Shown here one piece after another: positions 1 to 6,044 of a stretch of 6,045 nucleotides of DNA. Positions within the stretch are counted from its first letter, which is position 1, and each line of letters starts with the position of its first letter. The DNA comes from Treponema sp. GTDB taxonomy: Bacteria; Spirochaetota; Spirochaetia; Treponematales; Breznakiellaceae. The notes beneath the pieces were generated by a model that saw nothing but the letters and a program-made list of their open reading frames with translations, was not told the origin of the DNA and searched no databases. Position numbers and translations under genes: made by a program. The stretch covers positions 1 to 6,045 of the forward strand of contig JAITJV010000225.1 in assembly GCA_031278755.1 (NCBI GenBank). The letters are read 5' to 3'.

Positions 1-1440
1 TAAAAAAGCGGCATAGCCCCTGTACGCGGTATAAAGATCTATCTTGCTTATCACCTCAAAGGGAGAATGCATGGACAGCACCGGTACGCCGCAGTCCAGA
101 ACTTCGGCGCCGAGGTTCGCCACATACTGGGCTATGGTTCCTCCCCCGCCCTTGTCCACTTTTCCCAGATCGCCGAACTGCCAGCGGACCCTGTTTTTAT
201 CAAGAATGCCCTGTACCTTCCGGCAGAATTCGGTATTCGCTTCGCTGCCCCCGAACTTTCCGCCCCGGCCGGTATACTTGGTCAACACAAGGCCCTTGCC
301 GAAAAAGGACGCCGTTTTTCTGTCGAACACCGAATCGTAATTGGGATCATACGCCGCGTTGACGTCCGCGGATAACATGGACGAATTGCTCAGGCAGAGC
401 CGCGCGTCCGTCTCCGTTCCTCCGTCAAGCGCAAGGAGATAGGCCGCGAAATTCTCAAAGAGCCGGGACTGCGCCCCGGTATTGCCCATCGAGCCTATTT
501 CTTCGTTGTCGGTAAGAAGGCAGACGGCGGTTTTCCCGGAGTCTGCGCCCCGGGACAGCTTATCAAGACCGGCCCTCAATGCGGTATAGGCGCAGCTTCT
601 GTCGTCATGTCCGTAGGCCCCTATCATGCTGCGGTCTATCCCGACGTCGCGGGCCTTCGTCGCCGGAACAAATTCCACCTCCGCGCCCGCATAATCCTCT
701 TCAAAGACGCCGTATTTTTCATGGAGAAGGGAAAGAAGCATAAGTTTGACCCTGTCCTTTGCCTTTTTATCGGGATAGGGCTTTGAACCCGCAAGTATGT
801 CGAGATCTTCGCCGTCAAGAAATTCGGACGCCTTTTTCTGCATCTGTTCCCGGGAAAGATGGGGAAGCAGATCGGTAACGGTAAAAACAGGATCGCCCTC
901 GTCTTCGCCTATGACGATGTTCCGTTTTTTTCCGTCTTTTCCCATTATCGTACCGTGCATGGCAAGGGGGATCGTGGTCCACTGGTAATGCTTGATCCCG
1001 CCGTAGTAGTGGGTGTCGAACATGGCAAGTTCGTTTGATTCGTAAAGGGGGTTGGTCTTAAGATCGATGCGGGGCGAATCCACATGGGCGCCCACGATGT
1101 TAAGCCCTTCCCTGAGGGGCCTTTTACCGGTAACGGCAAAAACAAGGGATTTTCCCCGTATGTTCTGGAATATTTTCATCCCCGGCTTTATCTTCCGCCC
1201 GCCCTTTGCGTCAAGCAGATCCTCAATATCGGAAAAACCGGCCTCTTTAAGAAGGACCATAACCCCGGAAACAAATTCCCGTTCGGTTTTTCCCCTGTCC
1301 AAAAAGGATTTGTAATCTTCGGCAAACGCATTGACCGCCGCAACTTCCTTTTTGCCCGCCCCGTCCCAGCAGTTTTTGATTTCAAAAAATAATTTTTCCG
1401 AAAGCAGCTGCCCCGGTGTTTTTTTTTCACTGTCGGTCAT
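1..1440 (-). CDS. apeA: M18 family zinc aminopeptidase (aminopeptidase I type), 3' end cut by window edge
   Basis: Cytosolic dinuclear-metal exopeptidase that removes N-terminal residues from peptides during peptide turnover. Translation from the ATG at 1440 is open for 480 codons to base 1 with no stop. The reading frame is intact and carries the M18 metal-site motifs in order: H119 and D121 in GAHVDSPRIDLK, D280 in GHDDRSC, E313/E314 in DNEEIGSMG, D359 in SADVNAAYD, and the final ligand H458 in LSMHSPFE. The glycine-rich stretches FGGSEANTEF and VDKGGGGTIAQ, typical of the family, lie between D359 and H458. The closing helix (DLYTAYRGYAAFL) is the usual M18 C-terminus, so only a few residues should be missing. 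The start is supported by AAGGAG ten bases upstream. An A9 tract (1419-1427) covers codons 5-8. The gene is divergent from gltX. Family assignment is firm; the symbol follows the spirochaete/Thermotoga M18 naming and is less certain. Confidence 0.95.
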   Translation of the reverse strand, partial: MTDSEKKTPGQLLSEKLFFEIKNCWDGAGKKEVAAVNAFAEDYKSFLDRGKTEREFVSGVMVLLKEAGFSDIEDLLDAKGGRKIKPGMKIFQNIRGKSLVFAVTGKRPLREGLNIVGAHVDSPRIDLKTNPLYESNELAMFDTHYYGGIKHYQWTTIPLAMHGTIMGKDGKKRNIVIGEDEGDPVFTVTDLLPHLSREQMQKKASEFLDGEDLDILAGSKPYPDKKAKDRVKLMLLSLLHEKYGVFEEDYAGAEVEFVPATKARDVGIDRSMIGAYGHDDRSCAYTALRAGLDKLSRGADSGKTAVCLLTDNEEIGSMGNTGAQSRLFENFAAYLLALDGGTETDARLCLSNSSMLSADVNAAYDPNYDSVFDRKTASFFGKGLVLTKYTGRGGKFGGSEANTEFCRKVQGILDKNRVRWQFGDLGKVDKGGGGTIAQYVANLGAEVLDCGVPVLSMHSPFEVISKIDLYTAYRGYAAFL

Positions 1441-1450
1441 GAATAATATT

Positions 1451-1456
1451 CTCCTT
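1451..1456 (-). promoter_or_regulatory. Shine-Dalgarno of the M18 aminopeptidase gene
   Basis: On the minus strand AAGGAG lies ten bases before the ATG at 1440 and supports that start. It overlaps by two bases the -35 hexamer of the divergent gltX promoter, so the two genes share this 50-base gap very tightly. I did not find a clear -35/-10 pair for the aminopeptidase itself. Any such promoter would have to lie inside the start of gltX. Confidence 0.7.
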
Positions 1457-1483
1457 GTCCGCTGTTATCCTTTACGATATAGT
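1455..1483 (+). promoter_or_regulatory. Sigma70-type promoter of gltX
   Basis: TTGTCC at 1455-1460 and TATAGT at 1478-1483 are separated by exactly 17 bases, a close match to the housekeeping consensus on both boxes. Only seven bases separate the -10 box from the gltX ATG at 1491, so transcription would start at about 1490-1491, on or next to the start codon. There is no purine-rich Shine-Dalgarno in 1484-1490 or just upstream. This fits a leaderless transcript. The promoter is read from sequence alone. Confidence 0.6.
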
Positions 1484-1490
1484 AAATCAC

Positions 1491-2963
1491 ATGGAAATTC
1501 GAGTCCGTTACGCGCCTTCCCCTACGGGCCTCCAGCACATAGGGGGAATAAGAACCGCCCTTTTTAATTACCTCTTTGCGCGATCGCGGGGCGGAAAAAT
1601 GATACTCCGCCTTGAAGACACCGACCGCGCCCGCTATGACGAACGTTTCGTGGCAAACCTTTACGACGCCTTTTCATGGCTCGGCATACACTGGGACGAA
1701 GGCCCCGACAGGGGCGGCCCGTTCGGCCCCTATGTGCAGTCGGAGCGTTTTGACATTTACAAAAAATACGCCCTTGAACTCGTAAATCAAAACAGGGCCT
1801 ACTACTGCTTCTGTTCCTCCGAAAGACTTGAAGCGCTCCGCTCCGGGCGGGAAAAATCGCGCTCGTCCGAATCAGGCTACGACAGGCTCTGCCGCGGCAT
1901 TCGGGCGGAAGAAGCGGCCGGGCGCGCGGCAAAAGAACCCTGCACCATACGGCTCAAAATTCCGCTGGGCGAAAGCACCCGTTTTCACGACAGCCTGCTC
2001 GGGGACGTCGAATGGAAAAATGACGACGTCAACCCCGATCCCGTGCTTATCAAGTCGGACGGGTTTCCCACCTATCACCTTGCGAATGTGGTTGACGATC
2101 ATCTCATGGAGATAAGCCATGTACTCCGCGCCCAGGAGTGGCTTTCTTCCACGCCGCTTCACGCTATTCTGTACGCCTCCTTCGGATGGGAAGCGCCGCT
2201 GTTCTGCCATCTTCCCATGGTGATGGGCCAGGACGGAAAGAAACTTTCCAAACGCCACGGCGCGGCGGGCATAGACGAATTCCGCCGCCGGGGTTATCTG
2301 AGCGAAGCCCTTATCAACTATGTGGCCCTTTTGGGGGCTTCGTACAAGGAAGGAAAAGACGTCTACACGATTGAAGAACTGGCGGAATATTTCAGCCTTG
2401 AAAAACTCAACAAGGCCCCGGCTGTTTTTGATTACAAAAAGCTCCAGTGGTATAACGAACAGTATTTAAGGATGAAAAACGACGCGGAACTCGCCGGACT
2501 CTGCCTGGAAGCCGCGGGAACGGAACTCTTTGGCGAAGGAGGGCCTTCCGCGGATGAAAAAGCGGCCTTTACCGCCGCCATGCCGCTCATAAGGGAGCGG
2601 ATCAGCTTTCCCGCCGAAGCCGCGGAAAAACTCCGCTACCTTTTCGCCGACCCTCCCCTTCCGGAGGCCGCGGAATTCATCCCGAAAAAATCGGACCTTA
2701 AAACCGCGGCGGAACTTTTACGGACGGGACGTGAAATCACCCCCGCCCTTGCGGAAGCGGAAAACGATGAAAAAGCCGAAACGCTCATAAAGGAAGAAGC
2801 GGAAAAGCGCGGCGTAAAACCCGGCGATCTTATGATGCCCCTCCGCGTCGCCCTTACCGGGGCCAGGGTAAGCCCGCCTCTCTTCGGAAGCATCCGAATT
2901 CTGGGAGCGGAAAAAGCCGGGAGCCGGATTGACCGGGCTTTGGAATTATTGGAACGATCGTAA
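1491..2963 (+). CDS. gltX: Glutamyl-tRNA synthetase (GluRS)
   Basis: Class Ib aminoacyl-tRNA synthetase that charges tRNA-Glu with glutamate in the cytosol; 490 residues, normal for bacterial GluRS. The protein opens with the canonical MEIRVRYAPSPTG and the HIGH-type motif HIGG (16-19), followed by LRLEDTDR (39-46), which contacts glutamate/ATP. The KMSKS-type loop is K251-LSKRHG. C106-x-C108, Y130 and C134 form a C-x-C...Y-x3-C set like the zinc site described for GluQ-RS, suggesting a zinc-bearing insert. The rest, from about residue 310, is the all-helical anticodon-binding domain. I chose the ATG at 1491. An in-frame TTG at 1455 would add 12 residues but has no ribosome site and coincides with the -35 box. 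Whether it charges only tRNA-Glu or also tRNA-Gln cannot be told here; no gatCAB or glnS is in the window. Confidence 0.98.
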   Translation: MEIRVRYAPSPTGLQHIGGIRTALFNYLFARSRGGKMILRLEDTDRARYDERFVANLYDAFSWLGIHWDEGPDRGGPFGPYVQSERFDIYKKYALELVNQNRAYYCFCSSERLEALRSGREKSRSSESGYDRLCRGIRAEEAAGRAAKEPCTIRLKIPLGESTRFHDSLLGDVEWKNDDVNPDPVLIKSDGFPTYHLANVVDDHLMEISHVLRAQEWLSSTPLHAILYASFGWEAPLFCHLPMVMGQDGKKLSKRHGAAGIDEFRRRGYLSEALINYVALLGASYKEGKDVYTIEELAEYFSLEKLNKAPAVFDYKKLQWYNEQYLRMKNDAELAGLCLEAAGTELFGEGGPSADEKAAFTAAMPLIRERISFPAEAAEKLRYLFADPPLPEAAEFIPKKSDLKTAAELLRTGREITPALAEAENDEKAETLIKEEAEKRGVKPGDLMMPLRVALTGARVSPPLFGSIRILGAEKAGSRIDRALELLERS

Positions 2964-2972
2964 ACAACGCCA

Positions 2973-2999
2973 AACCCGCCGCAAGGGGGTTGAGGCGGC
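2973..2999. terminator. Possible weak bidirectional terminator between convergent genes
   Basis: The 37-base gap between the gltX stop and the stop of the barrel gene contains two mutually exclusive short hairpins. One is GCCGC (2978-2982) with GCGGC (2995-2999) around a 12-base loop; the other is AACCC (2973-2977) with GGGTT (2987-2991). On the plus strand the first is followed by TTTACTTTACC, and on the minus strand by GGGTTTGG, so neither has a proper U-tract. Position between two convergent genes is the main argument. Rho-dependent ending is as likely. Confidence 0.3.
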
Positions 3000-3000
3000 T

Positions 3001-3936
3001 TTACTTTACCACGGGAAGCCCGAACACAAGCCCGACGGCAAAAGCCCGGCTGTCGTGATCAAAGAGATCGTTCAACGTAAGATCCACGATAAATTTGAAT
3101 TTGCTGAGGGCGGGGATCATGGCAAGATCGACGCGGATTCCGGTATTAAGGATGCCCCGGTACCAGGGCGAACTTGTTTCGGGGCTTACCGTGTTCGGCC
3201 AGGAATTGGCGCCGTACCCGAAATTCGAATAATCAATGATCCAGTGGATATAGTTCCGCAGAATATCCGGAAGGAGTATCAGATCGAAACCCATGCCGAA
3301 ATCAATGTCGCTGTTATTCGCGATATTCGCGCCGAAGCGGGTCTGCGCGTCAATAGTGAAAGTCTTGCCAATCACAAGGGTTGTTTCGGCGGGCATGGTA
3401 AAGAACGCCGAGGAATAGGTGGCGGCGGCGTAGAACTGAAGGGCGGTATAACTAAACCAGTCATAGTCCCCCGCATTGTTGAATTGAACGTTTCCCCCCA
3501 GGGCTATTGCGGGAAAGTCCGGATTTTTGATATTTGTAGGAAGCTGCACTTTGTAGCCGAGAATGAAATCGTTGTTTTTCTGGGCTTTAAATTCGTTGAA
3601 GCCTCCGGGGCCCGCGGGAACCCAATAGCTAAAATTCGGCTGTATATCAAAGGCAAAAGACAGCTCCATCCACTTAAAAAGGCTGGCCGTAACATTGCCT
3701 ATGCCGGCGATCCCCCACTCGTTCCCGCGGTTGGGGCGGTAATCATGATTGTTGATGATTGCATGGTATCCAAAATCAAGCCCTACATTGGCGCTCCGCT
3801 CCCAGCCTATGCGTCCTGTAGGAATGGAATAGAGCCCCGTAGCTCCGCCGAAATTGATTCCATTAAAGGAATTCTGGGCGTTCAGCGCGACGGCCGCCAG
3901 AAACAAAGAACAAAACAATACTACAGGCTTTTTCAT
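3001..3936 (-). CDS. Exported outer-membrane beta-barrel-like protein of unknown function
   Basis: A 311-residue protein I cannot assign to a named family. It has a clear signal peptide: basic MKK, a hydrophobic core to about residue 17, and a likely signal peptidase I site after LNA (about residue 20). No cysteine sits at that site, so it is not a lipoprotein. The mature part of about 290 residues has no long hydrophobic helix. It is rich in Gly, Asn, Phe, Tyr and Trp in short alternating stretches (for example FAVGLVFGLP near the end, GMGFDLILLP, LSFAFDIQPNF), as expected for transmembrane beta strands. It opens with GATGLYSIPTGRIGWE, a Gly/Thr-rich first-strand motif. It probably sits in the outer membrane as a channel or surface protein. 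The ATG at 3936 has AAAGGGGG four bases upstream. It is convergent with gltX and downstream of the cyclase-sirtuin pair, with a likely promoter of its own at 4020-4048. OmpW-like and other treponemal barrel families are alternatives. Confidence 0.85.
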   Translation of the reverse strand: MKKPVVLFCSLFLAAVALNAQNSFNGINFGGATGLYSIPTGRIGWERSANVGLDFGYHAIINNHDYRPNRGNEWGIAGIGNVTASLFKWMELSFAFDIQPNFSYWVPAGPGGFNEFKAQKNNDFILGYKVQLPTNIKNPDFPAIALGGNVQFNNAGDYDWFSYTALQFYAAATYSSAFFTMPAETTLVIGKTFTIDAQTRFGANIANNSDIDFGMGFDLILLPDILRNYIHWIIDYSNFGYGANSWPNTVSPETSSPWYRGILNTGIRVDLAMIPALSKFKFIVDLTLNDLFDHDSRAFAVGLVFGLPVVK

Positions 3937-3980
3937 AACACCCCCTTTGTGAATGAAGAATAAAGGATAAGGGAACTTCC

Positions 3981-4018
3981 AAAAACCGAAGCTCCCAAAG
4001 GCTCCCTCGGGCCGGTTT
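3981..4018 (-). terminator. Terminator-like hairpin downstream of the sirtuin gene, overlapping the barrel-gene leader
   Basis: Reading the minus strand, AAACCG (4018-4013) can pair with CGGTTT (3988-3983), which continues into a five-T run ending at 3981. The loop is 24 bases and contains the repeated GGGAGC. An inner CCGA in the loop can instead pair with TCGG of the 3' arm. The likely transcription start of the barrel gene falls at about 4012-4013, so most of the 5' arm exists only in RNA reading through from the sirtuin. The long loop keeps this tentative. Confidence 0.3.
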
Positions 4019-4019
4019 C

Positions 4020-4048
4020 AAAATAACAGCATTAAGAAAATTCCGCAA
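4020..4048 (-). promoter_or_regulatory. Sigma70-type promoter of the barrel-protein gene
   Basis: On the minus strand TTGCGG (4048-4043) and TATTTT (4025-4020) are 17 bases apart. Transcription would begin near 4012-4013, leaving a leader of about 76 bases before the ATG at 3936. The AT-rich stretch around the -10 box stands out against the GC-rich flanks. This suggests the gene can be expressed separately from the upstream cyclase-sirtuin operon. Confidence 0.5.
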
Positions 4049-4054
4049 GACTCC

Positions 4055-4095
4055 GCGCCGGGCGCTATGCGCCGGGCGCTATGTGCCGCCGCTAT
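4055..4095. repeat. 14-bp palindromic tandem repeat, about three copies
   Basis: GCGCCGGGCGCTAT occurs exactly at 4055-4068 and again at 4069-4082. A degenerate third copy, GTGCCGCCGCTAT, follows at 4083-4095. Each perfect unit contains GCGCC-G-GGCGC, a 5-bp palindrome around one base. The two units can also fold on each other into a long GC hairpin with a single central mismatch and a three-base loop. The third copy overlaps the 3' end of the sirtuin gene and supplies its TAG stop (4092-4094). It could stabilise or end the sirtuin mRNA, although no T-run follows directly. Confidence 0.85.
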
Positions 4096-4832
4096 GGGCC
4101 GAGCAGTTTCTCCAGTTCCCCGAAAACGTCCCCCAGTTCACCGAAACGCGCGGCGGCGCGGGAATCAAGGTGCGTCGGCATGTTGTTTACGATAATAACT
4201 TCACCCCCGTTCCTGAGGGTATAATCCGGAAGCCCCGCCGCCGGGTAGACCTGAAGGCTTGTTCCCAAAACCAGCATGAGGTCCGCTTTTTGGGCCTCCG
4301 TCCCCGCGTCGCGGAGGGCGCCGGCGGGGAGGCTTTCCCCAAAAAAAGTAATCGCGGGCTTCAGCACCCCGCCGCAGCGCGGGCATACAGGAAGTTTCCC
4401 CGCCCTGACAAGGGCCGCGGCCTCCTCAAAATCCATGCGGACGCCCGGACAGCGGAGGCAGTAATGAACGCGCGGGGAGCCGTGGACTTCAATAACATTG
4501 ACGCTTCCCCCCTTCTGGTGGAGCAGGTCTATATTCTGGGTAATCACCGCCCTGACAAGACCCCTTTTTTCCATGACCCCCAGAACGGTATGCACAAGGG
4601 ACGGCTCTTTTTCATCAAGATTATAGATGAACGAACCGGCGTGGTTGTAATAAAACGAAGGATCTTTCATGAAATAATCAATGTCGAAGATCTTTTCCGC
4701 ATCCATGTCGTTGTAAAGGCCGTTTTTTCCCCGGAAATCCCTGATCCCCGAAAGCGTGCTGACCCCGGCGCCGGTAAGCGCAACCGCGTAACGGGCTTTT
4801 TTTATGCGTTCAAAAAGACCTGAAACATCCAT
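4092..4832 (-). CDS. cobB: Sirtuin: NAD+-dependent protein deacylase (Sir2 family)
   Basis: Removes acyl groups, chiefly acetyl, from protein lysines using NAD+, giving nicotinamide and O-acyl-ADP-ribose; cytosolic. All core motifs are present in 246 residues: [15 protein letters not shown] (21-35) of the NAD+ pocket, TQNIDLLHQ (98-106), catalytic H117 in EVHGS, a structural zinc site from C125/C128 and C150/C153, FFGESLP (163-169), and [13 protein letters not shown] with IVNN further on. As I recall it, the sequence [18 protein letters not shown] closely resembles Thermotoga maritima Sir2, also of 246 residues. No obvious SIRT5-type Tyr/Arg acyl-pocket pair is seen, so deacetylation is favoured over desuccinylation. 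The ATG at 4832 is nine bases after the cyclase stop and shares its ribosome site with that stop. The symbol cobB is the common bacterial sirtuin name. Its targets are unknown; acetyl-CoA synthetase is the classic one, but it is not in this window. Confidence 0.97.
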   Translation of the reverse strand: MDVSGLFERIKKARYAVALTGAGVSTLSGIRDFRGKNGLYNDMDAEKIFDIDYFMKDPSFYYNHAGSFIYNLDEKEPSLVHTVLGVMEKRGLVRAVITQNIDLLHQKGGSVNVIEVHGSPRVHYCLRCPGVRMDFEEAAALVRAGKLPVCPRCGGVLKPAITFFGESLPAGALRDAGTEAQKADLMLVLGTSLQVYPAAGLPDYTLRNGGEVIIVNNMPTHLDSRAAARFGELGDVFGELEKLLGP

Positions 4833-4839
4833 GGAGGCG

Positions 4840-4844
4840 CCTTA
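4840..4844 (-). promoter_or_regulatory. Ribosome-binding site of the sirtuin overlapping the cyclase stop codon
   Basis: On the minus strand the cyclase ends TAA and runs straight into GGCGCCTCC before the sirtuin ATG. The AAGG core (4843-4840) therefore uses the last two bases of the stop codon and lies seven bases before the start. This is the typical arrangement for translational coupling within one mRNA. Confidence 0.65.
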
Positions 4845-6026
4845 TAAAGAGGCGGCGCCGCGGCCGTCGGCAAGAACAGCCATCACAAGGCGCTCCCTGC
4901 AGGTTTCCTTGTAAAGAATAGACGCCGCATCTTCGGGCAGTATTTCAAGCACCTTGTCAAAATTGTCCAGGGCGTCGTCGTATTTTTTCTGCATAAAACT
5001 CATAAGGCCGTCCTGGAAAAAACGATCCGTCTGCATTTTTTTCTCAAGCATATCCTTTGATGTTTCATCTATTATTTCAAATACGCTGGTCGCATCCTTC
5101 TTTCCCTTGACCCGGACTTTTCCGAGGAAACGGTACTTGTACGATCCTGAATCTTCCAGTTTCTGAAACGTCTGCTCGCTTATGGCGACGGAAATATTAA
5201 ACGCCTTGGTAAGGGTTTCCACGCGGCTCGCAAGGTTCACCGAATCGGAAAAAACCGTGTTCTGCATCCTTGTATACACGCCCACAACCCCCAGCATCAC
5301 CTTGCCGGTATGTATCCCTATCCCCATTGAAATGGGCCGGTAGTTGTATTTTTTTCGCTGGTCGTTGTATTCAACAAGTTTTTTCTGTATTTCAATGGCC
5401 GATTGCACCGCCTTGTCCGGTCCGTCCTTCTGGGGGAAAAGGGCCATAATGGCGTCCCCTATGTATTTATCCACAAAACCGCCGTGGGCTTCGATAACCG
5501 GAACTATGCGGGTAAGGTACGAATTGATGAATTTAAAACTTTGCTCAGGCGTCAGTTTTTCCAGAAGTGAAGTAAAATCCCGTATGTCAGAAAAGAAGAT
5601 CGTCATTTCCCGTTCCGCGTGATCGCTCAGGCGGAGATCTCCTACCTTTTCCTTTCCGATAATGTCAAGAAATTCCTTGGGAACAAACGGGTTCATGACA
5701 ACCTCTTCCTTTTTTTCACCCTGGTCTTCCTCTATATACTCCTGCGGAACGCCGGCGGAAACATCTTCGTCCAAAACCGTCAGTTCTTCAACACTTTCAA
5801 GAACTTCTATGTCCCCGGGAGAAGAAACCCGCGCGGCGTCCGGCACTTCCAGGGCCGGGGCTTCACGGTCCGTGTCCTGAGCGGCGTCCGCGCCGGCCGG
5901 AGGAGCCTCCGCCGCGTTTTCCGGAGCCGCGTATTTATTGTCTTCCCGCCCCCTGTCATTCAGCCTGGCAAAAAGCCGTTCACCCCGGAGGAGAAAAAAA
6001 ACAAGCGGGGCCGCCCAGAAAAACAC
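4842..6026 (-). CDS. Class III (IIIb-type) adenylate cyclase with acidic linker and TPR-like tail; N-terminus uncertain
   Basis: Makes cAMP from ATP. From the GTG at 6026 the protein has 394 residues. Residues 2-13 are hydrophobic (possible membrane anchor), 25-110 form an acidic, Ala/Pro/Glu-rich linker, 114-120 are FVPKEFL, the cyclase domain spans about 138-320, and about 335-381 resemble one TPR unit (RFFQDGLMSFMQKKYDDAL...). Catalytic residues are all present: metal aspartates D147 (FFSDIRDFT) and D191 (KYIGDAIMALF), adenine-selecting K187 with T257 (NTVFSDSVN), and transition-state N264 and R268 (NLASR). Thr at 257 instead of Asp is the mark of class IIIb, several members of which respond to bicarbonate. 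An in-frame TGA lies at 6033-6035, and the GTG has no Shine-Dalgarno and sits inside a hairpin. The true N-terminus may therefore be frame-shifted (T8 tract near 5994-6001) or start at the internal ATG 5696 (soluble, 284 residues). It forms an operon with the sirtuin downstream. Confidence 0.9.
   Translation of the reverse strand: MFFWAAPLVFFLLRGERLFARLNDRGREDNKYAAPENAAEAPPAGADAAQDTDREAPALEVPDAARVSSPGDIEVLESVEELTVLDEDVSAGVPQEYIEEDQGEKKEEVVMNPFVPKEFLDIIGKEKVGDLRLSDHAEREMTIFFSDIRDFTSLLEKLTPEQSFKFINSYLTRIVPVIEAHGGFVDKYIGDAIMALFPQKDGPDKAVQSAIEIQKKLVEYNDQRKKYNYRPISMGIGIHTGKVMLGVVGVYTRMQNTVFSDSVNLASRVETLTKAFNISVAISEQTFQKLEDSGSYKYRFLGKVRVKGKKDATSVFEIIDETSKDMLEKKMQTDRFFQDGLMSFMQKKYDDALDNFDKVLEILPEDAASILYKETCRERLVMAVLADGRGAASL
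5694..5710 (-). promoter_or_regulatory. Possible internal translation start of the cyclase
   Basis: On the minus strand AGGAAGAGG (5710-5702) lies five bases before an in-frame ATG (5696-5694), which encodes M111 just ahead of the FVPKEFL segment. This is a better ribosome site than anything near the upstream GTG. It would give a 284-residue soluble cyclase without the hydrophobic N-terminus or linker. The purine run also simply encodes part of the acidic linker (KEEVV), so it may be coincidental. Confidence 0.3.
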
Positions 6027-6044
6027 CTGCAGTCAGCGCAGGTG
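6019..6044 (-). terminator. Perfect 7-bp inverted repeat with T-run at the right window edge
   Basis: CACCTGC (6024-6030) and GCAGGTG (6038-6044) are perfect inverted copies around a seven-base loop. On the minus strand the hairpin is followed at once by five Ts (6023-6019), the form of an intrinsic terminator for a gene lying beyond the window. It also covers the GTG at 6026 proposed as the cyclase start. If the sequence truly ends here, a fold-back artefact at a contig end is another explanation. Confidence 0.5.

Noticed and set aside
44..375. Two overlapping plus-strand open frames of about 100 codons
   Set aside because: They lie opposite the conserved C-terminal part of the M18 aminopeptidase, including its last metal ligand, and show no independent coding signs.
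1455..1490. TTG start for gltX that would add 12 residues
   Set aside because: No ribosome site precedes it, the extra residues are not found at GluRS N-termini as I know them, and the TTG is part of the likely -35 box. MEIRVRYAPSPTG is the expected N-terminus.
1564..2258. Several minus-strand frames of 120-130 codons inside gltX
   Set aside because: They are reverse-strand shadows of a full-length GluRS with intact HIGG and KLSKR motifs, and are Arg/Pro-rich as expected of shadows in GC-rich DNA.
2929..3000. A tRNA or small RNA gene in the convergent gap after gltX
   Set aside because: The gap is only 37 bases. The short hairpins do not form a cloverleaf and there is no T-loop consensus.
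2929..3963. A 344-codon plus-strand open frame lying opposite the whole barrel gene
   Set aside because: It is antisense to a gene with a clear signal peptide and ribosome site. The translation is low in recognisable structure and has no domain. Its length is explained by the rarity of TTA, CTA and TCA codons in the real gene.
3863..4048. A 61-codon minus-strand frame starting in the promoter region of the barrel gene
   Set aside because: It crosses the barrel gene's promoter, leader and signal-peptide region in another frame, and its product resembles nothing recognisable.
4083..4823. A 246-codon plus-strand open frame mirroring the sirtuin
   Set aside because: The minus strand carries every sirtuin motif. 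The mirror frame is basic, Arg/Pro-rich and motif-free, and is open only because of codon bias on the other strand.
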